64,000 bases of DNA from Flavivirga amylovorans (GTDB lineage: Bacteria > Bacteroidota > Bacteroidia > Flavobacteriales > Flavobacteriaceae), in NCBI RefSeq assembly GCF_030540875.1, contig NZ_JAUOEM010000003.1, positions 620,001-684,000 on the forward strand. The letters are read 5' to 3'. Shown one piece after another: positions 32,888 to 43,000 of the stretch. Numbering within the stretch: position 1 is the first letter of the stretch; every line of letters starts with the position of its first letter. The notes under the pieces are model-generated. The model made no database searches and was not told where the DNA came from. It saw nothing but the letters and a program-made list of their open reading frames with translations. The position numbers and the translations under genes are program-made.

Positions 32888-35227
32888 TTATCCTACAACC
32901 TCCAACTTAGCAAAACGCAATAGCAACTTTTTAACACCTCCATGCTGAAAATTAATTTCGGCTTTAGTATCTGCCCCTGCGCCCTCAATTTTCATAACTT
33001 CCCCAGTACCAAAACGAATATGTTTAACAATATTACCAACTACAAGTTTGCTATCAAATAAATTAGTATTTCCTCCAGTCTCTGTTTTTGAAACTGGCTT
33101 TAAGTTTTTTGGTGTGGTAACTTGGAATTTTTCAGGTACTTTCTTTGCAGGACTTCCTTTCTTTAAAACGGCCTGTTTAGCTGGCTTGTATCTAATCTTA
33201 TTGGGTTCTACATCTCCAAAAATATCAGCATCTAGCATGGGGTTAAAACGCCGCTCTTCAATAGGTGTTAAAATTTCTAAGTACTGTTCATCAATTTCTT
33301 CAATAAAACGGCTTGGATCAGAATCGACCAGTTTTCCCCAACGGTATCTTGATAATGCATACGTTAAATAAGCTTGCTTTTCAGCACGTGTTAATGCCAC
33401 ATAAAACAAACGTCTCTCCTCCTCTAGCTCACTACGTGTATTCATACTCATGGCACTAGGAAACAAATCTTCTTCTAAACCAACAATGTACACATACGGA
33501 AACTCCAATCCTTTTGCTAAATGTATTGTCATTAGGGCAACATGGTCTGCATCACCTTTATCAGCATCTAAATCGGTAGATAATGCTACATCTTCCAAGA
33601 ACTCTGCTAAAGACCCTGTGGTATCAGCGATTTCTTTTTGTCCTTCCACAAAATCCTTCATACCATTTAAAAGCTCTTCAATATTTTCCATTCGGGTAAC
33701 TCCTTCCGGGGTTCCGTCTTTATTGAATTCTTTTATAAGTCCACTTGTTCTGGTAACATGTTCCGCTAATTCAAATACATCAGCAGTTTGATTTAATACT
33801 TGAAAGCTTTCTATTAGCGTAACAAAATTCTGAAGCTTCGTCTTGGTGCCCGAGTTAATTTTAACATCCGTTTTATCAATGTTTTTCATCACCTCAAACA
33901 TAGTTCGATTATAGCCATTAGCAGAAACAATTAGCTTATCAACCGTCGTCTGGCCAATGCCACGGGGTGGAAAGTTAATAACACGTTTTAAAGCTTCTTC
34001 ATCTGCAGGGTTAATAATCAACCTTAGATAAGACAAAACATCTTTTATCTCTTTTCTTTGATAAAATGATAACCCACCATAAATTCTGTAAGGAATATCA
34101 CGTTTACGCAAAGCATCCTCTATAGAACGTGATTGCGCATTGGTTCTGTATAAAATAGCAAAATCACTGTTTTTTAACTGATCTTGCATTTTAGTTTCAA
34201 AAATAGTACTTGCAACATAACGACCTTCATCTCCGTCAGTTAACGAACGATTTACTTTTATTTTAGGACCTTCATCATTCGCTGTCCAAACGATTTTATC
34301 AAGTTTTGTTTGGTTTTTATCAATAATTGAATTTGCAGCATTAACAATATTTTTTGTAGAACGATAATTTTGCTCAAGTCTAAAGACTTTCACATCATCG
34401 TAATCCTTCTGGAAGTTCAATATATTATTAATATTAGCACCACGGAACGCATAAATACTCTGTGCATCATCCCCCACAACACAAATATTTTGAAATTTAT
34501 CAGATAACGCTCTCACAATTAAATATTGCGAATGGTTGGTATCCTGATACTCGTCAACTAAAATATACTTAAAACGGTTTTGATATTTTGCTAAAACTTC
34601 CGGAAACCTAGTTAGCAGTTCATTCGTTTTAAGCAATAAATCATCAAAATCCATGGCACCAGCCTTGAAACAACGATCTACATACTCTTTATAAATATCC
34701 CCCATCCTAGGACGTCTCGCCATAGCATCAGCCTCTTTTAGCTCAGGGTTTTGAAAATAAGCACGTACTGTAATCAAACTATTCTTATAGGATGAAATTC
34801 TAGACCGTACTTGCTTATACTTATAAATATCTTTATCAAGATTTAGTTCTTTAATAATTGATGCAATCAACCTATCAGAATCTTGAGTATCATAAATAGT
34901 AAAATTGCTAGGATATCCTAGCCTATCAGCTTCTATTCTTAAAATTTTAGCAAACACAGAGTGGAATGTACCCATCCATAAATTCTTGGCTTCACTAGCT
35001 CCAACAATCGTTGCAATACGCTCTTTCATTTCTCGAGCAGCTTTATTGGTAAAGGTTAAGGACAATATATTAAAAGCATCAACGCCTTTACTCATCATAT
35101 AAGCAATGCGATATGTAAGTACTCGTGTTTTTCCAGAACCTGCTCCTGCTATAACAATCATAGGACCTTCAATCTGTATTGTAGGTTCTAATTGCGCTTC
35201 ATTTAACTGGCTTAAATATTTTTCCAA
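32888..35227 (-). CDS. UvrD/PcrA-type ATP-dependent DNA helicase
   Basis: This superfamily 1A helicase unwinds DNA 3' to 5' in repair and replication-fork clearing. The 779 residues contain GAGSGKTRVLTYRIAYM (motif I, about 29), DEYQDTNHSQY (motif II, about 227), QNYRSTKNI and MTIHLAKGLEFPYVYI, and the arginine-rich FYVALTRAEK (motif VI). The last 70 residues hold a Tudor-like segment, VGNIVKHIRFGTGEVMKIEG, typical of PcrA. It is a single leftward gene with no clear terminator. Confidence 0.95.
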   Translation of the reverse strand: MEKYLSQLNEAQLEPTIQIEGPMIVIAGAGSGKTRVLTYRIAYMMSKGVDAFNILSLTFTNKAAREMKERIATIVGASEAKNLWMGTFHSVFAKILRIEADRLGYPSNFTIYDTQDSDRLIASIIKELNLDKDIYKYKQVRSRISSYKNSLITVRAYFQNPELKEADAMARRPRMGDIYKEYVDRCFKAGAMDFDDLLLKTNELLTRFPEVLAKYQNRFKYILVDEYQDTNHSQYLIVRALSDKFQNICVVGDDAQSIYAFRGANINNILNFQKDYDDVKVFRLEQNYRSTKNIVNAANSIIDKNQTKLDKIVWTANDEGPKIKVNRSLTDGDEGRYVASTIFETKMQDQLKNSDFAILYRTNAQSRSIEDALRKRDIPYRIYGGLSFYQRKEIKDVLSYLRLIINPADEEALKRVINFPPRGIGQTTVDKLIVSANGYNRTMFEVMKNIDKTDVKINSGTKTKLQNFVTLIESFQVLNQTADVFELAEHVTRTSGLIKEFNKDGTPEGVTRMENIEELLNGMKDFVEGQKEIADTTGSLAEFLEDVALSTDLDADKGDADHVALMTIHLAKGLEFPYVYIVGLEEDLFPSAMSMNTRSELEEERRLFYVALTRAEKQAYLTYALSRYRWGKLVDSDPSRFIEEIDEQYLEILTPIEERRFNPMLDADIFGDVEPNKIRYKPAKQAVLKKGSPAKKVPEKFQVTTPKNLKPVSKTETGGNTNLFDSKLVVGNIVKHIRFGTGEVMKIEGAGADTKAEINFQHGGVKKLLLRFAKLEVVG

Positions 35228-35361
35228 ACTATATAAATTTTACGATGTGAAAATAACCATTGTTACGTTCTTAATTAAAGGGATTTATTAATAATTATAA
35301 ACAATTATAACTAGCTTATTCTTTTTGAATATCTTTAAGCTTCAAAATCTAAATAAACGTT

Positions 35362-36633
35362 ATGAGATTCTTTTTTTTAGTCGTAGTTTTCTTAGGAACA
35401 TCAAACGCCTACGCACAAAATAATTTAGAACAACAATTTACAGATATTGAAGCAAAAGTCATTAAATGGCGTCGTCATTTTCATCAAAACCCAGAGCTTT
35501 CAAACAGAGAATTCAAAACAGCAGAAACGATTGCTAAACACCTAAAATCATTAGGATTAGAAGTAAAAACTGGCGTTGCTCATACTGGGGTCGTTGCTAT
35601 TTTAAAAGGAAACACTTCTGGTAAAGTTGTTGCTTTAAGGGCCGATATTGATGCACTTCCTGTTACCGAAAGAAACGATCTTCCTTTTAAATCTGAAGTA
35701 AAAACGACTTTTTTAAATACTGAAACGGGTGTGATGCATGCCTGTGGACATGACACGCATACTGCTATTTTAATGGGAGTTGCAGAAATCCTGTCTAAAA
35801 ACAAAGATAACATCAAGGGTACGGTTAAGTTTATTTTTCAACCAGCCGAAGAAGGTCCTCCTCCAGGTGAAGAAGGAGGTGCAAAACTTATGATTAAAGA
35901 AGGAGTATTAGAAAACCCAAAAGTAGATGCTATCTTCGGGTTGCATATACGCTCTAACTACGAAGTTGGAACGATCCACTATAAAAAAGACGGTATTATG
36001 GCTTCGGTGGAACGCTTCGTTATTAATGTTAAAGGAAAACAAACACACGGAGGAAGACCTTGGCAAGGCGTGGATCCTATTTTAATTTCTGCTAAAATTA
36101 TCGATGGTTTACAAACCATAATAAGTAGAGAATCAAAACTAGTAGATGAAGCAGCCGTTATTACCGTTGGAAAAATTACGGCAGGTACGCGCTTTAACAT
36201 TATACCAGAAAATGCAGAGCTTATTGGCACAGTAAGAACTTTAGACCCAAAAATGAAAGCTCATATTGAAAAAAGGATGACCGAAATGGTAACAACCTTA
36301 GCAAAAGCATACGGAGGCGAAGCCACTATTAGTTTTCAAAATAATACAGCGATTACTTATAATAATTCAGATTTGGTAGACCAAATGCTACCTACTTTGC
36401 AAAAAGTTGCTGGTGTTAAAAACGTACGCTTGAGAAAAGCCACGACCGGAGGGGAAGATTTTTCATATTTTCAAGAAGTCATCCCTGGGTTTTATTTCTT
36501 TTTAGGAGGTATGACTCCTGGAAACAAAGAAGCATTCCCACACCATACACCCGATTTTAAAATAGATGAAAGCGGCATGCTTTTAGGCGTAAAAACATTA
36601 ACTCAAATTGCTTTTGATTTCTTAAATAATTAA
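35362..36633 (+). CDS. M20 family metallo-amidohydrolase (N-acyl amino acid hydrolase type)
   Basis: The 423-residue protein has a signal peptide (about 1-19, ending AYAQ), so the enzyme is exported. Metal-binding motifs are MHACGHDTHTA (about 125) and FQPAEEGPPPGEEGG (about 157), followed by HIRSNYEVGTIHY and GGEDFSYFQ (about 362). It is a hippuricase-type amidohydrolase that likely frees amino acids from N-acyl conjugates or peptides. It precedes the glutamate-synthase-like gene by 1 base, so the two are coupled. Confidence 0.93.
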   Translation: MRFFFLVVVFLGTSNAYAQNNLEQQFTDIEAKVIKWRRHFHQNPELSNREFKTAETIAKHLKSLGLEVKTGVAHTGVVAILKGNTSGKVVALRADIDALPVTERNDLPFKSEVKTTFLNTETGVMHACGHDTHTAILMGVAEILSKNKDNIKGTVKFIFQPAEEGPPPGEEGGAKLMIKEGVLENPKVDAIFGLHIRSNYEVGTIHYKKDGIMASVERFVINVKGKQTHGGRPWQGVDPILISAKIIDGLQTIISRESKLVDEAAVITVGKITAGTRFNIIPENAELIGTVRTLDPKMKAHIEKRMTEMVTTLAKAYGGEATISFQNNTAITYNNSDLVDQMLPTLQKVAGVKNVRLRKATTGGEDFSYFQEVIPGFYFFLGGMTPGNKEAFPHHTPDFKIDESGMLLGVKTLTQIAFDFLNN

Positions 36634-36634
36634 A

Positions 36635-38209
36635 ATGAATAACGTATTGGATTTTTTATCAAACATGTCTTGGTGGGGTTGGATTTTAATTGGGTTAGCA
36701 CTTGTTGCTATACGCGATATTTTTATTCAAAAAAGCCATACCATTAGTCATAACTTCCCTGTAATTGGTCATTTACGATATTGGCTGGAAAGTATTGGTC
36801 CAGAAATGCGTCAATATTTTGTAGCAAATAACAGAGAAGAATTACCTTTTAACCGTATTGAGCGTGGTTGGATTTATGCATCCGCAAAAAAAGAAAATAA
36901 TTACGAAGGTTTTGGTACCGATAGAGATATTTATGAACATCAGCATATGTTTATTAATAATGCCATGATGCCTTATAAGATCGATAAAGATCACCCCAAT
37001 AGTATTGATAAAACGTTTTTACCTTGTGCTAAAGTTATTGGTGCGTTTAATAAACGTAAAAAACCATATCGTCCAGCGTCTGTTATCAATGTATCTGCTA
37101 TGAGTTTTGGCTCCCTTTCTGCCAAGGCAGTAGAGTCTTTAAATAAAGGCGTTAAAATAGCTGGAGCCTATCATAATACAGGAGAAGGTGGCTTATCGCC
37201 TTATCATAGTCATGGCGGTGATGTCGTATTTCATTTTGGCACAGGTTATTTTGGTGTGCGTTCCGAGGATGGTGGTTTTTCAATGGAAAAAATGAAGAAA
37301 CTGGTTCATGACAATCCATTTATTAGAGCTATAGAAATCAAATTATCCCAAGGTGCAAAGCCAGGTAAAGGAGGTGTATTGCCTGGAGCAAAAATCACTA
37401 AAGAAATTGCAGCAATTCGTGGTGTTGAAGTTGGGAAAGATGTGCTGTCTCCCCCTAATCATAAAGCGTTTTCCAACGTTCCAAAAATGGTGGATTTTAT
37501 AGAAGAAATTGCCGAAGCTACAGGCTTGCCTGTTGGTATTAAAGCTGCCATCGGAAAATTGGAACAATGGAATGAACTTGCAGATATTATGTTAAAAACC
37601 GGAAAGGGACCAGATTTTATTACTGTAGATGGTGGTGAAGGTGGTACAGGAGCAGCACCTCCTAGTTTTGCAGATCATGTGTCATTACCTTGGGTTTATG
37701 GATTTGGTAATTTATACAAGCTTTTTAAACACAAAGGCTTATCAGAACGTGTCGTATTTATTGGCAGTGGAAAACTAGGCTTTCCAGCGAAAGCTGCTAT
37801 GGCATTTGCTATGGGAATAGATTGTATTAATGTAGCTCGTGAAGCCATGATGAGTATTGGTTGTATTCAAGCTCAAGTATGCCATACCAATAAATGCCCT
37901 ACTGGTATCGCTACACAGAGTAAATGGTTGCAAAATGGTATAGATCCAACCTTAAAATCTGAACGATTAGCACAATATTTTAAAACCTTTAAAAAAGAAT
38001 TAGTCGAAATTACGCATGCAGCAGGATATGAGCATCCTTGTCAATTTAAAATGAATGATATTGAAATTAATGTAGATGATCACAATCTTTCAAAAGAATT
38101 AAACAGAACATACATGTATGAAAAAACACCTGTACCATTTAATAGTATGCAGGATTTAAAAGATTGTTTATATTTGGGATCAAATTATAACAAAACCCAA
38201 ATCGATTAA
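36635..38209 (+). CDS. FMN-binding glutamate synthase family protein
   Basis: The 524-residue protein contains the FMN/glutamate synthase central domain without the amidotransferase part. It begins with a membrane-spanning helix (about 13-30). The barrel includes VDGGEGGTGAAPPSFADHV (about 332). The CHTNKCPTGIATQS segment (about 418) carries the cysteines that bind the 3Fe-4S cluster. In Bacteroidota it is a stand-alone oxidoreductase, and its physiological acceptor is not known. It lies 1 base after the M20 gene. Confidence 0.9.
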   Translation: MNNVLDFLSNMSWWGWILIGLALVAIRDIFIQKSHTISHNFPVIGHLRYWLESIGPEMRQYFVANNREELPFNRIERGWIYASAKKENNYEGFGTDRDIYEHQHMFINNAMMPYKIDKDHPNSIDKTFLPCAKVIGAFNKRKKPYRPASVINVSAMSFGSLSAKAVESLNKGVKIAGAYHNTGEGGLSPYHSHGGDVVFHFGTGYFGVRSEDGGFSMEKMKKLVHDNPFIRAIEIKLSQGAKPGKGGVLPGAKITKEIAAIRGVEVGKDVLSPPNHKAFSNVPKMVDFIEEIAEATGLPVGIKAAIGKLEQWNELADIMLKTGKGPDFITVDGGEGGTGAAPPSFADHVSLPWVYGFGNLYKLFKHKGLSERVVFIGSGKLGFPAKAAMAFAMGIDCINVAREAMMSIGCIQAQVCHTNKCPTGIATQSKWLQNGIDPTLKSERLAQYFKTFKKELVEITHAAGYEHPCQFKMNDIEINVDDHNLSKELNRTYMYEKTPVPFNSMQDLKDCLYLGSNYNKTQID

Positions 38210-38215
38210 CATTTT

Positions 38216-38737
38216 ATGGATGCACAAAGAATTTTAGATCTATTTTTATTCGCAATTCCGTCATTAATAACTGGTTGTATTGCGTATTACTTTTTTAAAG
38301 AGCATACTAAAAACGAAGATGGTCGTAGACGGTTTTTATTAAAAAAAGATTTACAGGTAACCGCAATGCCTTTACGCTTGCAAGCTTACGAAAGAATGGC
38401 TTTGTTTTTAGAGCGTATTACACCTTCTAAGTTATTAATTAGAACAACTCCATTAACCTCAAATAAAGAAGATTACGAAGCTTTACTTATACATACTATT
38501 GAACAAGAGTTCGAGCATAATTTATCACAACAAATATATATTAGCGATAAGTGTTGGAGCATTATTACTACAGCAAAAAACGCTACCATTCAACTTATTA
38601 GAAAGGCTAATTTGCTTGAAAAAACAGATACGGCAAACAAGTTAAGAGAAGTTATTTTAACTGAAATGATGGAACGTCATTCGCCTAGTGATGCTGCACT
38701 TTCTTTTATCAAAGAAGAAGTATCAGATTTGTGGTAA
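38216..38737 (+). CDS. Conserved Bacteroidota membrane protein, DUF7935-like
   Basis: The 173-residue protein has one N-terminal membrane helix (about 9-27) and a mostly helical soluble part. From memory it resembles the family NCBI calls DUF7935. The function is unknown. It follows the glutamate-synthase-like gene by 6 bases and overlaps the 3' end of the patatin gene (opposite strand) by 15 bases. The tight packing suggests a shared transcript with the M20 and FMN genes. Confidence 0.65.
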   Translation: MDAQRILDLFLFAIPSLITGCIAYYFFKEHTKNEDGRRRFLLKKDLQVTAMPLRLQAYERMALFLERITPSKLLIRTTPLTSNKEDYEALLIHTIEQEFEHNLSQQIYISDKCWSIITTAKNATIQLIRKANLLEKTDTANKLREVILTEMMERHSPSDAALSFIKEEVSDLW

Positions 38738-39652
38738 ATCATCATCAATACGCAGCTCATTCGAACGGGCTTCACGGCATTTTTCTTTAGCATAATCATA
38801 CCCTTGCTGCCACCATGATGTCATTAGTTTTTTATTAAAAATCAATGAGTTTTCAATAAGCTTTGCAGGCGTATAATATAAATTAAGCTTCACACCTTTA
38901 TTCTTTGCTGCTAATTTACCTATGGTAATGTCACTACGTTCTACTTGATCCAGCAAGTGACTAAACAAATTAATCATTAAAGAAAATGGATTTTTACCCA
39001 GCACTTTATTGTATTCCATATTTTCGGATTCTAAAACAACGGCATCGACCTCTGTAGCTCCACGTAATATAGCCTCTCGAATAGGAATCACACAGCCTAA
39101 TCCTCCATCTGCATACTCAAAACCATTTCTTTTAACTAAAGACATGAATGGAATATAGTTACACGAAATCCATACCCAATCACAAAACTCATCATAACTA
39201 AAATCTTTAATAGATTTATATTCAACTCTGTTTTTAGATAAATTAGATACCGTAACAACAACATCATCTTTAGTCTCTCTAATAACATTATATTCTGCTT
39301 CTGTAAAGTGTTTTTTTATATGACGCTTTAGTGCTTTACTCTCACCAAAAGTTCGTTTCATTTTTATGAATTGCCAGACTGTATTTAAAAAATCGATTGA
39401 AACGAATTCTCGATTTCCTTTTTTACGCATCACAAAAGGATTTACACTAAAAATATTACTTTGATTAACATTTGTAAAGACGTCTTTAATCTTGTCTATC
39501 TCACCGGCAGCCAAATGTGGTACTAGTAAACTTCCGGTAGATGTTCCTAAAAACATATCATAATTCCTGCTCTCTTCTTGTATTAAATACTGAGCAACAC
39601 CACCAGCATACGCTCCTTTGCTACCTCCTCCTGAAATTACTAATGCTTTCAT
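38723..39652 (-). CDS. Patatin-like phospholipase
   Basis: The 309-residue patatin-fold hydrolase starts at the ATG at 39650-39652 (MKALVISGGGSKGAYAGG). A TTG 14 codons upstream is in frame but would add an unlikely extension. The oxyanion GGGSKGAYAGG (about 7-17), nucleophile GTSTGSLL (about 36) and DGG motif YADGGLGC (about 183) are all present. Bacterial patatins have phospholipase A activity and many lack a signal peptide, as here. It is a convergent single gene. Confidence 0.9.
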   Translation of the reverse strand: MKALVISGGGSKGAYAGGVAQYLIQEESRNYDMFLGTSTGSLLVPHLAAGEIDKIKDVFTNVNQSNIFSVNPFVMRKKGNREFVSIDFLNTVWQFIKMKRTFGESKALKRHIKKHFTEAEYNVIRETKDDVVVTVSNLSKNRVEYKSIKDFSYDEFCDWVWISCNYIPFMSLVKRNGFEYADGGLGCVIPIREAILRGATEVDAVVLESENMEYNKVLGKNPFSLMINLFSHLLDQVERSDITIGKLAAKNKGVKLNLYYTPAKLIENSLIFNKKLMTSWWQQGYDYAKEKCREARSNELRIDDDLPQI

Positions 39653-40059
39653 ATTTTTTATTCTAATTGTAAATATAATAAGAACCCTTATCAATTTTGA
39701 AACTAAAAATCCTTTATTTTATTATTGGTCGTGTTGCATATCTATTTTGAGCATTTTGTGGAATAAATAAATATTAATCCACGAACTCGTTAAAAATCTA
39801 CTAAAAAAACAAGAATAGCTATTTTAAAATATTCAAGAAGAAATAATGGTCCAAAAAATTCAAACATAATTAATTAACTGATAAATTGATGTTAACAGAA
39901 TTTCGATCATGTGCCTTTTTCTATCAGATCATTCCATTTTTCAATTTAAATCGAAAAAAATGTATCATATCGAAATTTACTTCTTTTTAACCATAAATTC
40001 TTGCCCTATATTAACAAAACATTAGTTTAGCATTAACCTATGGTTACTAAATATTCTAC
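39653..40059. other. Intergenic region between patatin and the adhesin genes
   Basis: A 407-base, very AT-rich gap between divergent genes. It must hold the promoters for both. I can see no complete TTTG/TAnnTTTG pair that convinces me, and no repeat, tRNA or open frame with coding character. Confidence 0.5.
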
Positions 40060-43000
40060 ATGAACAAGAATTCTTTTCTTACTCTTTTATTTTTTTTAAT
40101 AATTGTTACTTTTTTTGGATTAAATAAATCTTATATATACAATAGTTCTAATATTGAAAATCCTATTAAACCGCCAACTGTTGATTTCTCCTTTAATAAT
40201 GATGGTACATGTTCTGGAACAGCAATTACATTTGCACCTACAGTTTCTGGAGTGGCTCCTTTTACATTTAGTTGGGATTTTGGAGATGGTACGACATCTA
40301 ATGAAAGGAACCCTACGCACCTATATACCGAATTAGGCTGTGGTTTTCAAAATAACAATGTCACGTTAACAGTTACAGATGGTAATGGAGACAGCACACC
40401 TGTAACAAAAATTATTTCAATACAACAACAACCAGATTTAGAATTTGTAAACCTAAATGCTCCTTCTGGTTCTAGTGCTCCTTTTGAAAAATGTGGAGAC
40501 AACAATACAGATCCACAATACACCATAAATGTTGGCAACAATTCTAATTCTTCTGCATGTATAGCATCATACAATGTCGATTGGGGAGATGGGACTTCTG
40601 AAACCAATGTAACATTTCCTAAAATACATACCTATACATCATTAGGTTCCTACAATATGGTTGTAACTGGTATTGGTAATAGTGGCTGTAATAACTCAAT
40701 TACTTACGTCATAAAAAATTCCAATAATCCTATTGGTGCTTTAATTGCCCCTGGTAATACAACTAATCTATGTACACCTTTAGCGCCTATGGAATTTGCC
40801 ATTGGGTCTTGGGCATTAAACCCTTCAGATACTAATTATCAAATAAACTATGGTGACGGCAATACGGCAAGCTATACCCAAGCACAGTTAGAAAGCTCCC
40901 CTTATTATAATGCAGCAAACCCGCCTGCATCACAAGATTTTCCAATTCCGCATACATTTACTAGATTTAATTGTCCAAGCGGTAATACTGTAAGTTTAAG
41001 AATAACAACATCCTGTGGTAGCACGTTTCTTACTGCTGGTCCTATTATTATTTTAGACGTGCCTACAGTAAGCTTTAACGTAAACAGTATTGTCTGCGCA
41101 AATACATCTACTTTTTTCAGTAATACAACTATAGCTGGTTATACTAATGACTGTAGTACATTTAATGTATATACCTGGGATTTTGGAGACGGAAGCCTAC
41201 CTTCAAGGGCTGTTAGTCCAAGTCATGTATATACAACTCCTGGAACTTACACTATAACTTTAGCTGCCGAAACACCTTGTGGAGTAGGAACCTCAGTCAC
41301 AAAAACAATATGTGTAGAACCTATATTGGTTCCAGATTTCACATTTGGTAATGCTTGTCTTTCTGAAAACTTTCAAGTTACAAATACCACAGACGCCAGT
41401 TTAGGCTGTGGAGCTGAAACTTATCGTTGGGAAATTATAAGGTATTTTGATGGCTTTTGCGGCGAAGAACCAGAACGCTGGAGTTTTACAAATGGAACAA
41501 ATTCAGCTTCTAGAGAACCTACATTTCTTTTCTCGACCTCTGGAACTTATAACCTAAGATTAACTACAAGAAATTCGTGTGGTGTATCCCGCTCTATAAC
41601 TAAAACAATACAGGTAAAACAAAAGCCAAAAACGGAGTTAGATCCTATTTCAGACTTTTGTAATTCTGCAACTATTAACCCCGTAGGTAGAGTTTTAGAA
41701 ACTTGTGCTCCAAGTTCTGAAACTTTAACTTATTCGTGGAGTTTCCCTGGTGGTACACCTTCATCATCTACATCATTAAATCCTGGCTCTATAGATTATT
41801 CTACAAGTGGAAATTATACAGCAACTTTTAGTGTTACAAATAGCTGCGGTACAACAACCAAAACAGCTAATTTTTCTGTAGACACAGTGCTATCTCCTAT
41901 TATATCTGCAAAAACCACAGAAATTTGTAGTGGTGACACCTTTCAGGTTAGACCATTTACTAATAGTACAGATAATGTCCCGTCTGGGACTACCTATACC
42001 TGGTCTGCACCAGTAGTAAGCCCTTCTGGAGCTATTAGTGGAGCAACGGCTCAGTCATCTCCAAGAACTAATATTAGCCAAAGACTAACTAATAACACAA
42101 ATACTCCAGCGACTGCAACGTATACGGTATCACCTATTGCAAATGGTTGTCCTGGTCCTGATTTTACAGTAACTGTAACGGTCAATCCATTAATCAATGT
42201 TACACGAAATATAACTAATAATACCTGTTTTGGTTCAGATGATGGCTCCATAGACATCACCATATCTGGAGGCATCCCTTTGTCAACAGGTGATCCTTAT
42301 ATTATTTCCTGGACAGGGCCAAATGGATTTAATAGCAATGATGAAGATATTAGAGATTTAGAACCTGGAAATTATACATTAAGAATTACCGATGATGGCA
42401 ACTGCCCTTTTACTGATAATTATAGAGTTACCGAACCTGGTTTATTCAGAATCTCAAGTGAGAGTAAAAATGACATCTCTTGTTTTGGTTTAAATGACGG
42501 AAGAATTAACCTGAATATTAGTGGAGGTACAACACCTTATACATTTGTATGGACAAAAGTTGGAGATCCTACATTTTCTGCTTCAACTGAAGATTTAAAC
42601 AATTTAACTCCTGGAGAATATGAAGTAACTATTACAGAAGTTAATAATTGTAATACGCTTAATAGTTCTTACGAAATCATAGAACCACCATTGCTCGAAG
42701 TTAATTTAGCGAGCCCTGTTGATATTATTCTTTGTTATGGAGCTTTTACAGGTAAAATAGATGTAAACGTAACTGGTGGTAGGGCTATAGAAATAACTCC
42801 TGGTGTTTTTAATTATAGATATAATTGGACTGGACCTAACGGATTTAGAAGTAGTAATAGAAATTTGAGTAATATTGAAGCAGGAACTTATAATTTAGTC
42901 GTTACAGATAATTCCGGATGTACGGAAAACCTACAAGTTGTTGTTCCTCAAAATCCAGAAATAAAATTAGATTATACCATCAAAGAAATAGTATGCTATA

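Noticed and set aside
39653-39694. TTG start extending patatin by 14 residues
   Set aside because: The extension is hydrophobic, and the ATG directly before ALVISGGGSKG is the usual family start.
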